NCBI GenBank assembly: GCA_003946805.1
Contig: RPSH01000018.1
Coordinates: 16,096 to 80,095, forward strand
DNA length: 64,000 nucleotides
Direction of reading: 5' to 3'
From: Bacillus sp. 2B10
GTDB lineage: Bacteria > Pseudomonadota > Alphaproteobacteria > Sphingomonadales > Sphingomonadaceae
Below, piece by piece: positions 17,500 to 26,361 of this stretch; the first letter of the stretch is position 1; each line of letters starts with the position of its first letter. The notes under the pieces are model-generated. The model made no database searches. It saw nothing but the letters and a program-made list of their open reading frames with translations, and was not told the DNA's origin. A program made the position numbers and the translations under genes.

Positions 17500-18125
17500 G
17501 CGGCGAGGGCAAGGAGCCGCAGGCGATCCGCAAGCTGACGCCCGGCAAGCTGGTCATCGCCAGCCACAATCCCGGCAAGATCCGCGAGATCGCGGCGCTG
17601 CTCGGGCCGTACGGCGTCACGCCGATCTCGGCGGGCGAACTCGACCTGCCCGAGCCCGAGGAAACCGGCACGACCTTCGTCGCCAATGCCGAGCTGAAGG
17701 CGTTGCAGGCCGCCGACCTGTCGGGCCTGCCCGCGCTCGCCGACGACAGCGGGCTGTGCGTCGAGGCGCTGAACGGCGATCCGGGCATCTTTTCGGCACG
17801 CTGGGCCGGACCGTCGAAGGATTTTGCGCAAGCGATGCGACTGGTCGAGGAGCGGATGCAGGCGACCGGGCCGGACCACAGCCGCGCCGCACACTTCGTC
17901 TGCGCGCTGGCGCTCGCGTGGCCCGACGGCCATGTCGAATGGTTCGAGGGCCGCGTCGACGGGCAACTGGTCTGGCCGCCGCGGGGGGGAAATGGCTTCG
18001 GCTACGACCCCATGTTCGTGGCGGAAGGCATGGACCAGAGCTATGGCGAGATCGATCCCGACCACAAGCACGCGATCAGCCACCGCGCCGATGCGTTCGC
18101 GCAACTGGTGAAGGCGGTGTTCTGA
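17496..18125 (+). CDS. rdgB: Non-canonical purine NTP pyrophosphatase (RdgB/HAM1)
   Basis: A 209-aa house-cleaning enzyme that hydrolyses ITP, dITP and XTP to monophosphates. Signatures: [19 protein letters not shown] (substrate-binding SHNxxK), [14 protein letters not shown] (catalytic Glu region), [31 protein letters not shown] and the C-terminal ISHRADAF. It starts within the rph stop (ATGA) and belongs to the rph-rdgB unit, a frequent alphaproteobacterial arrangement upstream of hemW. Confidence 0.96.
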   Translation: MSGEGKEPQAIRKLTPGKLVIASHNPGKIREIAALLGPYGVTPISAGELDLPEPEETGTTFVANAELKALQAADLSGLPALADDSGLCVEALNGDPGIFSARWAGPSKDFAQAMRLVEERMQATGPDHSRAAHFVCALALAWPDGHVEWFEGRVDGQLVWPPRGGNGFGYDPMFVAEGMDQSYGEIDPDHKHAISHRADAFAQLVKAVF

Positions 18126-18178
18126 CACGGAACGCCGGTCTGCGTCCGGGCATTGGGCGTTCCGAAAGGAATTTGCCC

Positions 18179-18394
18179 ATGTCCGATACGCTTGTCACCA
18201 CCCGCCACCGCGAGATCGCCGTCGAGCATCTGCTGTTCTGGACGATGCGCTATGTCGAGGAACAGCATCCGGGGCTGCTCGATTCGCTCGAAGCCAGCCT
18301 CGACAAGCTGGGCGACCCCGGCCACGGCGCGGACAAGGACGACGACGCCGTCCGCCACATCGCCGCGAAGATGATCGCGGGCGCGCGGGAATAG
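18179..18394 (+). CDS. Small acidic hypothetical protein, 71 aa
   Basis: ATG 18179 follows a GAAAGGA ribosome site by 7 nt. The 71-aa product has helical N-terminal sequence (TTRHREIAVEHLLFWTMRYV) and an Asp-rich turn (GHGADKDDDAV) before a final helix. There is no signal peptide or membrane segment, and no family is recognised. It is co-oriented with rdgB 53 bp downstream and probably part of the same transcript. The codon pattern and the ribosome site support it as real. Confidence 0.7.
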   Translation: MSDTLVTTRHREIAVEHLLFWTMRYVEEQHPGLLDSLEASLDKLGDPGHGADKDDDAVRHIAAKMIAGARE

Positions 18395-18484
18395 GCGGTC
18401 GGCGGGGCAGGACCTCGTCCCGGCGACCCCTTCGGGACGGACCGTCGCCCATTTAAACCGGGTCGCAGCGCGTGCCCGTCCCGC

Positions 18485-19048
18485 TCAGAACGCCCGTTGC
18501 CCCGGATAATTGCCGGCGGGGACATAGCGGCAGACGACGTAGTCGTCCTTCGCGCTGCTCGCCTCGGCACAGCCGAAGCGCTGCGTCGTGCGCCACATGA
18601 TCTGCGTATAGTGACCGACATCCTCGAACCGGCCGGTGCGCGACACGGCGGGCAGGATGCCGGGCGCATAGTCGCGCTTCTCCGCCACCCAGTGCCCGAC
18701 CATCTCGGCATAGCGGTACGCGCCGCGCGTGCCGGTCCACAGATTCTCGCCCTGCTCCGGAAGCCCACGCGGCTGCGGCGAATGTTCGAAGCGGCCGGTG
18801 GTGGCGAGCGTGTCGGCATAGCGTTTGGCGTCGCGCGCCAGCGCCGGGTCCCAGCCGAGCGGCGGCAATCCCGCCTCCGCCCGCGCGGCGCGGTGGCCCG
18901 CCTCCATCGCCTGCCGCAACAGCGCAGGCCCCCGCGGCGCCGGCCCTTCGAACGCCCGCGGTTCGACGACGCGCTCGGGTCCCGGATCGATCCCGGACGA
19001 ACAGGCCCCCAGCAGCAACAGGGGCGCCACTATTTGTATCGCTCGCAT
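18485..19048 (-). CDS. CAP-domain (SCP/PR-1-like) lipoprotein
   Basis: A 187-aa envelope protein. MRAIQIVAPLLLLGAC gives a lipobox at LGAC (Cys16), then a Pro-rich spacer and a CAP domain: GHRAARAEAGLPPLGWDPAL, AKRYADTLATTGRFEHS (first His), GENLWTG, MVGHWVAEKRDY and the signature GHYTQIMWRTTQRFGCAE, ending VVCRYVPAGNY. His and Glu of the CAP cavity are present. Bacterial CAP proteins are secreted or surface proteins of mostly unknown role. ATG 19057 is an alternative start. Its 5' end faces hemW, 20 bp away, so the two promoters must overlap or one lies within the other gene. Confidence 0.85.
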   Translation of the reverse strand: MRAIQIVAPLLLLGACSSGIDPGPERVVEPRAFEGPAPRGPALLRQAMEAGHRAARAEAGLPPLGWDPALARDAKRYADTLATTGRFEHSPQPRGLPEQGENLWTGTRGAYRYAEMVGHWVAEKRDYAPGILPAVSRTGRFEDVGHYTQIMWRTTQRFGCAEASSAKDDYVVCRYVPAGNYPGQRAF

Positions 19049-19068
19049 CGCGCCCATATGGGACGGCG

Positions 19069-20229
19069 ATGCAGCCCGACCAAGCACCCGCCCACGCTCC
19101 CCTGGCACTCTATGTCCACTGGCCGTTCTGCGTGTCGAAATGCCCCTATTGTGACTTCAACAGCCATGTCCGCGAAGCGGTGGACCAGGCGGCGTGGCGG
19201 GACGCGCTGCTCGCCGACCTCGCGCACGAAGCCGCCGCGCTGCCCGACCGGCGGCTAGCGTCGATCTTCTTCGGCGGCGGCACCCCGTCGCTGATGCCGC
19301 CGGCCACCGTCGCCTCGATCATCGACGCGGCGTGCGCCCACTGGCCGCCGACCGGGAATATCGAGATCACGCTGGAGGCGAACCCCTCCTCGGTCGAGGC
19401 GGCGCGCTTCGCCGACATCGCCGCCGCCGGGGTCAACCGCGTATCGCTGGGCGTACAGGCGCTCGACGACGGCGCCCTCGCCTTCCTCGAACGCGCGCAT
19501 GGCGTCGACGAGGCGCTGGCCGCACTCGACGTGGCGCAGCGCCATTTCGCGCGGGTCAGCTTCGACCTGATCTACGCCCGCCCCGGCCAGCCCTTGTCCG
19601 CCTGGGACGCCGAACTCGCCCGCGCGCTGTCGTTCGGCACCGAGCATCTCTCGCTCTACCAGCTCACGATCGAGCCCGGCACGCGCTTCGCCACGCTGGC
19701 GGCGAAGGGCGCGCTGACCCTGCCCGACAGCGATCTCGCCGCCGACCTGTTCGAACTCACGCAGGACCGCACCCGCGCCGCCGGCCTGCCACTGTACGAG
19801 GTGTCGAACCATGCCCGGCCCGGCGCGGAGAGCCGCCACAACCTGACCTACTGGCGCTACCGCGACTATGCCGGCATCGGGCCCGGCGCGCACGGCCGGC
19901 GCTCGGGGCTGGCGACGGTGCGCCGCAAGAAGCCCGAGAACTGGATCGCGGCGGTGACACGCAACGGCCACGGCATCGAGCGCGAGGACGCGCTGACCCC
20001 CGACGAACGCGTGACCGAGGCGCTGGTGATGGGCCTGCGCATGCGCGAGGGCGTCGACCTCGCGCGGATCGCGACGCTGGGCGAGCGGACCGTCGGACAG
20101 GTCGTGCGGCTCGACACGGTGGCGCTGCTCGCCCGGCAGGGGCTGGTGACGCACGAGGGCGACCGCCTCGCGCTGACCCCCGCCGGCTTGCCCGTGCTCG
20201 ACGCGGTGCTGCGCGAAGTGGCGGTATAA
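19069..20229 (+). CDS. hemW: Radical SAM heme chaperone HemW
   Basis: A 386-aa radical SAM protein. The cluster motif is CVSKCPYCDFNS (CxxxCxxC, residues about 22-29), followed by FFGGGTPSLMPP, EITLEANPSS, RVSLGVQALDDG and SFDLIYARPGQP, which are typical of the HemW/coproporphyrinogen-dehydrogenase-like family. The extra Cys found in true HemN right after the motif is absent (Phe occupies that position), fitting HemW, which binds heme and delivers it rather than oxidising coproporphyrinogen. It ends with the HemW C-terminal domain (TEALVMGLRMREGVDLARI). It lies in the rph-rdgB-hemW neighbourhood. Confidence 0.93.
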   Translation: MQPDQAPAHAPLALYVHWPFCVSKCPYCDFNSHVREAVDQAAWRDALLADLAHEAAALPDRRLASIFFGGGTPSLMPPATVASIIDAACAHWPPTGNIEITLEANPSSVEAARFADIAAAGVNRVSLGVQALDDGALAFLERAHGVDEALAALDVAQRHFARVSFDLIYARPGQPLSAWDAELARALSFGTEHLSLYQLTIEPGTRFATLAAKGALTLPDSDLAADLFELTQDRTRAAGLPLYEVSNHARPGAESRHNLTYWRYRDYAGIGPGAHGRRSGLATVRRKKPENWIAAVTRNGHGIEREDALTPDERVTEALVMGLRMREGVDLARIATLGERTVGQVVRLDTVALLARQGLVTHEGDRLALTPAGLPVLDAVLREVAV

Positions 20230-20288
20230 CTTGCCCTGTCGCGGGTGACTGCGCACAACCGCGCATCACCAGTTACGAAGGGGCCTCC

Positions 20289-21284
20289 ATGCCGACCATC
20301 ACCCGCCGCACCGCCATCGCCGGCCTCGCCGCCGCGACCGGCGCGGCCCGCCTGCCCGCACAGCCCCGCGCCGCCACCACGCTGCGCGTCGCCTCGACCT
20401 GGGATTTCGGCGCCGCCGCCAACGACGCCGCCGTCGCCCGCTTCCGCGCCGGCGGCAGCCTGATCGACGCGCTGGAGGCCGGCGCGAAGGTGCCCGAAGC
20501 CGACCTGTCGAACCATTCGGTCGGCAAGGGCGGCTATCCCGATCGCGACGGGCGGGTGACGCTCGACGCGGTCATCATGGACGACAAGGGGCATGTCGGC
20601 GCGGTCGCGGCGCTGGAGGACATCGCCCACCCGATCTCGGTCGCGCGCGCGGTAATGGAACGCACGCCGCACACCATGCTGGTCGGTGCCGGCGCGCGGC
20701 AGTTCGCGCTCGAATCCGGCTTCAAACCCGAAAAGCTGCTGACGCCGGAGGCCGAGGCCGAATGGCGCAAATGGCTCAGGACGTCGAAATACGCGCCGGT
20801 CGCCAATAGCGAGAACCGCCGCACGCCACTCGGCGGGCCGCTCGACCACGACACGATCGGCATGATCGCCCGCGCGCCCGACGGCGCACTGGCCGGCGCG
20901 TGCACCACGTCGGGCATGGCGTTCAAGCTGCACGGCCGGGTCGGCGATTCGCCGCAGGTCGGCAGCGGCCTGTTCGTCGAGGGCGGCGTCGGCGCCGCCA
21001 CCGCCACCGGCCTCGGCGAGGAAGTCACTCGCATCGCCGGCACCGCCCGCGTCGTATCCTCGCTGCGCGCCGGCATGGCACCGCTGGCCGCCTGCCGCGA
21101 GGCGGTGGAGCATATCGCCCGGCTGCGCGGCTCCGCGCTCGACGGGGTGCAGGTCGGCTTCCTCGCGATGGACCGCAACGGCCAAGTCGGCGCCTTCGCG
21201 ATCCTGCCGGGCTTCACCTATGCCGTGACCGGCGACGACGGGCGCAGCACCGTGCTGAAATCGGCGAGCCTGCGCAGCGCCTGA
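20289..21284 (+). CDS. N4-(beta-N-acetylglucosaminyl)-L-asparaginase (aspartylglucosaminidase)
   Basis: A 331-aa Ntn-hydrolase that cleaves the GlcNAc-Asn bond of glycoasparagines. A twin-arginine-like export signal (TRRTAIAGLAAATGAARLPA) leads to NHSVGKGGYPDRDGRVTLDA, then the autoproteolysis site DHDTIGMIARAP (cleavage before Thr, which becomes the N-terminal nucleophile), GACTTSGMAFKLHGRVGDSP and GSGLFVEGGVGAATATG, all characteristic of the glycosylasparaginase family. Periplasmic location and proximity to the GlcNAc and glycosidase operons tie it to N-glycan breakdown. ATG 20289 begins the signal; a terminator follows the stop. Confidence 0.92.
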   Translation: MPTITRRTAIAGLAAATGAARLPAQPRAATTLRVASTWDFGAAANDAAVARFRAGGSLIDALEAGAKVPEADLSNHSVGKGGYPDRDGRVTLDAVIMDDKGHVGAVAALEDIAHPISVARAVMERTPHTMLVGAGARQFALESGFKPEKLLTPEAEAEWRKWLRTSKYAPVANSENRRTPLGGPLDHDTIGMIARAPDGALAGACTTSGMAFKLHGRVGDSPQVGSGLFVEGGVGAATATGLGEEVTRIAGTARVVSSLRAGMAPLAACREAVEHIARLRGSALDGVQVGFLAMDRNGQVGAFAILPGFTYAVTGDDGRSTVLKSASLRSA

Positions 21285-21289
21285 CGCGA

Positions 21290-21321
21290 ACAGGCCCGCC
21301 CCCTTTCGGGAGCGGGCCTGT
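21290..21321 (+). terminator. Hairpin terminator after aspartylglucosaminidase
   Basis: ACAGGCCCGC (21290-21299) pairs with GCGGGCCTGT (21312-21321), loop CCCCTTTCGGGA, followed by CGTTAG with only a weak T content. A strong stem placed 6 nt after the stop codon, so probably a terminator. Confidence 0.75.
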
Positions 21322-21326
21322 CGTTA

Positions 21327-21482
21327 GAGCCTGATGACATCAGGTAGAACCGTTTGTGCTGAGTAGGGACTGAGCTTGTCGAAGGCCCGTATCGAAGCAT
21401 CACCACAGTCCTTCGATACGCCGCTTCGACAAGCTCAGCGACTACTCAGGACGAACGGTTCCGTTCGAGGTCATCAGGCTCC
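21327..21482. mobile_element. Repeat family C copy 1 (GAGCCTGATGAC inverted-repeat element), TA-flanked
   Basis: The ends GAGCCTGATGAC and GTCATCAGGCTCC are inverted with one extra base. The element is flanked by TA at 21325-21326 and 21483-21484. Inside, GTTTGTGCTGAGTAGG, GACTGAGCTTGTCGAAGG and CTTCGACAAGCTCAGCGACT form further inverted pairs, a motif set common as an intergenic repeat in sphingomonads. The right TA is shared with the neighbouring family A element, so one landed at the border of the other. Copy 2, with different interior, is at 56498-56764. Confidence 0.75.
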
Positions 21483-21484
21483 TA

Positions 21485-21648
21485 GGGCCGATCGGCATTC
21501 AGCGAATTGGAGCGCCATCCAGCAGGATCAGGAGCCTTTCTGGTTCACGTACCCCCGCGCAGGCGGGGGTCCAGAGCCACCAATGTCGTCCTGCCGTTAC
21601 TCTGGACCCCCGCCTGCGCGGGGGTACGGCCTGAATGTCGATCGGTCC
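21485..21648. mobile_element. Repeat family A copy 2: 164-bp element, inverted relative to copy 1
   Basis: The reverse complement of 15992-16155 with a handful of substitutions; same length. Ends GGGCCGATCGGCATTCAG and CTGAATGTCGATCGGTCC; left flank TA (21483-21484), right flank TG, probably a mutated TA. It occupies the rest of the gap between aspartylglucosaminidase and the receptor remnant, so 21285-21665 holds only a terminator and two elements. Confidence 0.87.
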
Positions 21649-21665
21649 TGGCGTACGGGACCGGA

Positions 21666-24134
21666 TCAGAAGTTGACCGTCGCCCCGATCGCGATCTGCC
21701 GGCCCAGCGAATCGTACCGCGCCGGAATGGTGTTGTTGTAGGTCAGCGAGATGTCGCGCGATCCCGGCAGGATCGGCGGCGTCTTGTCGAACAGGTTGTT
21801 CGCGGAGAAGCGCAGCGTGAACTGCCGCCCGACCGCAAAGGTCGCCGCCAGATCGAAATAGCTGACCGGGTCGATGCGGTAGAAGGTCCGGCGTGCCCGC
21901 TCCGGGGTGCCGCCGACCGCCGGATCGCCCGAATTGTTGGCGTTGGTCAGCGACCCGACATAGCGCCAGTTGAACGACAGCGACGCGACCTTGTCGGGCG
22001 TGACATAGGTGGTGCGCAGCCCATGCGTCCATTCCGGGATCAGCTGGCCGCAGCCATTGGCATACAGCCCGGTGCAGTCGCGCTCGTCGCGGATCGGCGA
22101 TTCCTGGTTGCCGGCCAGCGTCGTCCACGACCCGTTGAAGATCCAGTCGAGCGTCCCGTACCGGTCGAGCGGCAGGACATACTGCCCCTGGAAGTCCCAG
22201 CCATGCGCCTTGGTCTTGTAGGTGTTGGTCGTGCCCTGCTGGATATAGCCCGAGGTCGGGTTGCCACCCGGCGCGCTGTAGAGGATGCCGGTGGTCGGCG
22301 CGCGCACGATCTTGTCGCAGAAATACGCGTCGCCACCCGAATCCAGACAGCCATTCTGCCAATAGTCATAGGGCTGATACCCGATCGAATCGTCGATATC
22401 GATCAGGAACCGGTCGACCGAGAAGGTGAAGCCCGGCAGGAACCGCGGCTTCAGCACCACGCCGAACGTCTTGGTATAGGCGGTTTCCGGGTCGACGGTG
22501 AAACCGCCGGTGAACACCGTGCACTCGTCGTTCGGACAGTTCAGCGTCGGGCTGCCGTACAGCGAATCGGCGAGGCCGGTGGCACGGCACACCTCGATCG
22601 GCGCGCGCGGCGCGACGGTCCGGGTGATCGTCCGCGTCGGATCGGCGGGATCGGGCACCTGCACGGTGGTGGTGGCGCAGAAATCCTGCGACTGCGTCGC
22701 CCGGCCGTATTGGCGCTGCGTCGCCTGCCGGATCTCGATCACGGTCGGCGCGCGCTGCGCCTTGTTGAACGCACCGCGGAAGGTGATGTCGGCGATCGGC
22801 GCCCACAGCGCCTCGACCTTGTAGGTGCTGAACGTGTCGGGATTGGTGTCGTACTTCGACAGGCGATAGCCGGCGTTGACCTGCAACAGGTGGGTCCACG
22901 ACTGCTTCTCGACGATCGGAACCTGGACCTCGACGTTCGCTTCCTTGACGCTCTGGCGCAGCTGGAAATTCTCGCCGCCATTCTGTTCGCGGAAGATCGC
23001 ATCGGCGGTGCTGAGGAACCGGTCCTTGCGATATTCGGCACCGATGGCCAGCGCGATGCCCTGTTCGGCCCATGGCGCGGTGATGCCATATTCGCCCAGA
23101 TCGCCCGACAGGCTGGCGACCACGTCGAACAGCTGGGTGATGTTGCCCTGCGTGCCGTCGCGGCCGCTGAACAGATAGTTGTAGAGCGCGGTATTGTTGT
23201 TGTTGGCGGTGAAGGCGTCGAAGGGCACGCACGACGGGTCGGTGCCGTTGACCACCGACTGGCAGGTCGGGGTGCCATTGACGTTCACCACGTTCAGCGC
23301 GCGGTTGACCTTCGCATATTCCGGGAACGGCCCGAACGTCACGTCCTGCTGGCTGCGCGAATAGACGCCGGCGACGTCATAGCTCCACGCCTGCGCGAAC
23401 GTGCCGCGCACCCCGCCCACCGCACGGAAACCGCGATTGTCATAGGTGTCGGGCGAATAGGGCAGCGCGTTGAAGCGATAGCGCACCTCGACCGGCAGCA
23501 GCGTCGCCGTACCCGCCGCGGTGCCGCAGACCTGCGCCTGCTGGGCGGCCGACATCAGCGGGTTGTTGCAGTTCACGCTGAACGGCGGCTGGCCGTACGC
23601 GGTGTAGCTGAGCACGCGCGAGGGATAGCGGTTGTACGACTTGTCCTTGAACCACAGGCCGTTGGCATACAGCTCGACCGCGTCCGACAGCTTCAGCGTG
23701 ACGAAGCCGCCCGCGTTGATCCGGTTGCTTTCGCGCTGGTACGAATATCCGTCATACGGATTGGCCTGGATGCCGACGCCGAACGGCACGAAGGTCCGGC
23801 TGCCATCGGCGTTGTTGGCATACACGTTGCCGTTGTTGGTGCCGCCGCGCGGGCTGATATAGCCGAACTGCGTATAGGTCGACGTCGCGCAGCTCAGCGG
23901 GCCGTCCTGCGACGCTTCCTGCAGATAGCAGGCCGAGGTCGAGCGCGAGTCATAGGGGACGAGGTCCGACTGGCGATAGTTGACGAAGCCGGTGACGTTC
24001 AGCCGGTCGTCGAAGAACGACTTGCCCGCGGTCAGCGTCAGGTCGACGCGGCCGCCATCGTTCGTCAGCCCGCGCGGCGACTGGAACCCGGCGCGGGTCG
24101 CGATCGGGGTCAGCAGGTTGTCGGTGTTCTGGTG
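21666..24134 (-). pseudogene. TonB-dependent receptor lacking its 5' end (signal peptide and plug)
   Basis: 823 codons read as the beta-barrel of a TonB-dependent receptor, including VTGFVNYRQSD, TRSTSAC-like loops, NKAQRAPTVIEIRQATQ (a signature of this receptor class), DRFLIDIDDSIGYQPYDYW, SLSFNWRYVGSL, FDLAATFAVGRQFTLRFSAN and a C-terminal ATVNF ending in Phe, as usual for outer-membrane barrels. Upstream the similarity stops abruptly near 24134, with an in-frame TAG at 24155-24153 and AT-rich DNA beyond. No signal peptide or plug domain exists, so no functional receptor can be made even though the barrel frame is still open. The break is probably recent. Confidence 0.82.
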
Positions 24135-24666
24135 ACTTGAAGGCTCGCTTGACTACCCACAAACCGTATGCGAAATTAATTTCGTGTTGTTTCATAGATT
24201 CAGCACATCAGTTCGTTTTCGTAATAAATGAATTTTTACTTCACTATGGAGAGAAACGAGATGATGAGCTTCACTAAATTATTCATTTCGAGCGCCCTAC
24301 TTAGCCTAACTCTAGCGCAGTCCTTTGCGCAGACGCCGGTTCAAAGTTGCAGAAATGAATGTCTTAACAGACACTATCGTGTAAGACAGGCATGCAACGG
24401 ATCGTCAAATCCCGGTCGCTGTTATGAACTTGCTCAAGTTGAACTTCAGAATTGCAATCTGGAATGCCTGGATTTTCCTGCTCCGCAGCAGGCCACAAAG
24501 AAGGAATAACACTTTCAATTCTAGCAGGCATTCAATTCTTACCAAGTTCTAATCTGCACATTGCCTTCCGCGATAAGCATATAAAATCTGTAAGTGCTGG
24601 CGAATTTGGCAGGCATGGCACGGTCTGCAGGGCGCGCGCAAAGGAAAAGCGCGCGTCCAACCACTA
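24135..24666. other. AT-rich inserted or substituted segment (about 530 bp)
   Basis: Base composition changes sharply: a hand count of 24181-24240 gives 18 G+C of 60 (30%) and of 24541-24600 gives 25 of 60 (42%), while the neighbouring genes are clearly GC-rich. The segment interrupts the receptor gene on the left and ends at the nagE stop codon on the right. It contains one credible gene (24261-24509). I see no transposase, inverted ends or target duplication, so the mechanism is unclear. Its composition marks it as foreign. Confidence 0.8.
24261..24509 (+). CDS. Small Cys-rich exported protein in the AT-rich segment, 82 aa
   Basis: ATG 24261 follows GGAGAGAAACGAG. A signal peptide (MMSFTKLFISSALLSLTLAQ then SFAQ, cleavage after FAQ) precedes a mature part of about 55 residues with six cysteines spaced C-x3-C, C-x7-C and C-x3-C (CRNEC, CNGSSNPGRC, CNLEC), suggesting disulphide bonding. 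Paired CxxxC motifs resemble small helical-hairpin folds. No family is recognised. Codon use is AT-rich and unlike the rest of the window, so it is probably horizontally acquired. A slightly longer start at 24228 is less likely. Confidence 0.65.
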   Translation: MMSFTKLFISSALLSLTLAQSFAQTPVQSCRNECLNRHYRVRQACNGSSNPGRCYELAQVELQNCNLECLDFPAPQQATKKE

Positions 24667-26361
24667 TTAAATTAGCAAATGCAGCACGTTGGGACCAACC
24701 TGCGCAAAGGCGCGGACACCGGGCAGCGTGACGCCTTCCAGCATCCGCGGCTCGCGCAGCTCGACGCGGATGCGGCCGGCGAGCGGCCGGACGCCGACGA
24801 TGCCCCCGGCCCCGCCCAGCGCCGCGACCAGATCGGGCGATAGCTCGACCGAAGCCGGAGCCTGCGGCCCGGGCGCGGGCGCGGGCGCGGCGACGACACC
24901 GGCGGCGGTGGCGGGTGCGCCGATGCCGGCTTCGCGGATTTCCTCGGCGACCTGATCGGCGATCGGGCCGACGATGACCTGCACCGCACGGTCCGACGGC
25001 CGCAGCACGCCCATCGCGCCCAGTGCCTTCAGAGCCGCTTCGTCGACCAGCGCCTGGTCGGCGACGACCAGCCGCAGCCGGGTGGTGCACGCGCCGATGC
25101 TGGTCAGGTTGGCGCTGCCGCCCAGCGCCGCCAGATAGGCGCGACCGCGCTCGCCCGCCACCACCGGACCGCCGGCGGCCATCGGTGCGACACTGGCGTC
25201 GCGACCCGGGGTCTTCAGGTCGAACCGGACGATGAAGAAGCGGAACACGCCGTAATAGACCGTGAAATACACCGCGCCGACCGGCAGCAGCATCAGCGGC
25301 CTGGTGGCCTTGCCATAGTTCAGGACATAGTCGAACAGCCCGGCCGAAAAGCCGAAGCCCAGCCGCACGCCCAGCGCGTCCATCACCGCCATCGACAGGC
25401 CGGTCAGCACCGCGTGGATCGCGTAGAGGATGGGGGCGAGGAACATGAACGAGAATTCGATCGGCTCGGTCACGCCGGTCAGGAAGCTGGTGAGCGCGAG
25501 GCTCAGCAACATGCCGCCCACCGCCTTCTTCCGGTCGGGCAGGGCCGACCGGTACATGGCGAGGCACGCGGCGGGCAGGCCGAACATCATGACCGGGAAA
25601 TACCCGGCCATGAACGCGCCCGCGCCCGGATCACCGGCGAAGAAGCGCCGCAGGTCGCCGGTGGTGCCGTTGAAATCGCCCAGCACGAACCACGCGACGT
25701 TGTTCAGGATATGGTGCAGCCCGGTCACCAGCAGCAACCGGTTGAACAACCCGAATCCAAACAACCCAAAACTCCCCGACGCCACCAGACCGCGGCTGGT
25801 CAGGTCCAGCGCGGTGCTGATGCCGGAGAAGCTCAGCCCCACAACCACCGCGATGGCGATCCCCGCCAGCCCGCTGACGATCGGCACGAACCGCCGCCCG
25901 CCGAAGAAGGCGAGATATTCAGGCACCTTGATCGTCGCGAACCGGTTGTAGAAGCTGCCGCCGATCAGGCCGGAGACGATGCCGATCGGCACGTCGAGCT
26001 TGGCGAACGCCTTGGCCTTCCACGCTGCCGACAGCGTCGCCGCGGTCGCTTCGTTGAACCCTCCCGTGACGTCGGCCGGCACCGTCAGGAACACCGGCCC
26101 GCCATTCTTGACGACCAGATAGCACACGACCCCGGCAAGGCAGGCCGCGCCATTGCCGTCACGCGCGATGCCGCAGGCGACGCCGATCGCGAACAGCAGG
26201 CCCAGATTGTTGAACAGCGCGTCGCCCGCCGCCGCGAGAAGCGCGATGTCGAGCAGGTCGGGCTGGCCGAGGCGCAGCAACAGCCCCGCCACCGGCAGGA
26301 CCGCGATCGGCAGCATCAACGCCCGCCCGATCGGCTGTAGCATTTCGACGATCGACCTCAT
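24667..26361 (-). CDS. nagE: PTS N-acetylglucosamine-type permease, EIICB
   Basis: A 564-aa membrane permease that imports and phosphorylates GlcNAc to GlcNAc-6-P. The EIIC part (about 1-375) has roughly ten hydrophobic helices and the family motifs HHILNNVAWF, MMFGLPAACLAMY and TGVTEPIEFSFMF. The EIIB part carries the phosphocysteine in SIGACTTRLRL (Cys425). A trailing domain follows a Pro/Ala linker (APAPAPGPQAPA) and resembles a second, degenerate IIB repeat lacking the Cys. ATG 26361 overlaps the stop of the upstream PTS gene (ATGA). Specificity is inferred from the nagA and deaminase neighbours. The stop abuts the AT-rich segment. Confidence 0.88.
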   Translation of the reverse strand: MRSIVEMLQPIGRALMLPIAVLPVAGLLLRLGQPDLLDIALLAAAGDALFNNLGLLFAIGVACGIARDGNGAACLAGVVCYLVVKNGGPVFLTVPADVTGGFNEATAATLSAAWKAKAFAKLDVPIGIVSGLIGGSFYNRFATIKVPEYLAFFGGRRFVPIVSGLAGIAIAVVVGLSFSGISTALDLTSRGLVASGSFGLFGFGLFNRLLLVTGLHHILNNVAWFVLGDFNGTTGDLRRFFAGDPGAGAFMAGYFPVMMFGLPAACLAMYRSALPDRKKAVGGMLLSLALTSFLTGVTEPIEFSFMFLAPILYAIHAVLTGLSMAVMDALGVRLGFGFSAGLFDYVLNYGKATRPLMLLPVGAVYFTVYYGVFRFFIVRFDLKTPGRDASVAPMAAGGPVVAGERGRAYLAALGGSANLTSIGACTTRLRLVVADQALVDEAALKALGAMGVLRPSDRAVQVIVGPIADQVAEEIREAGIGAPATAAGVVAAPAPAPGPQAPASVELSPDLVAALGGAGGIVGVRPLAGRIRVELREPRMLEGVTLPGVRAFAQVGPNVLHLLI

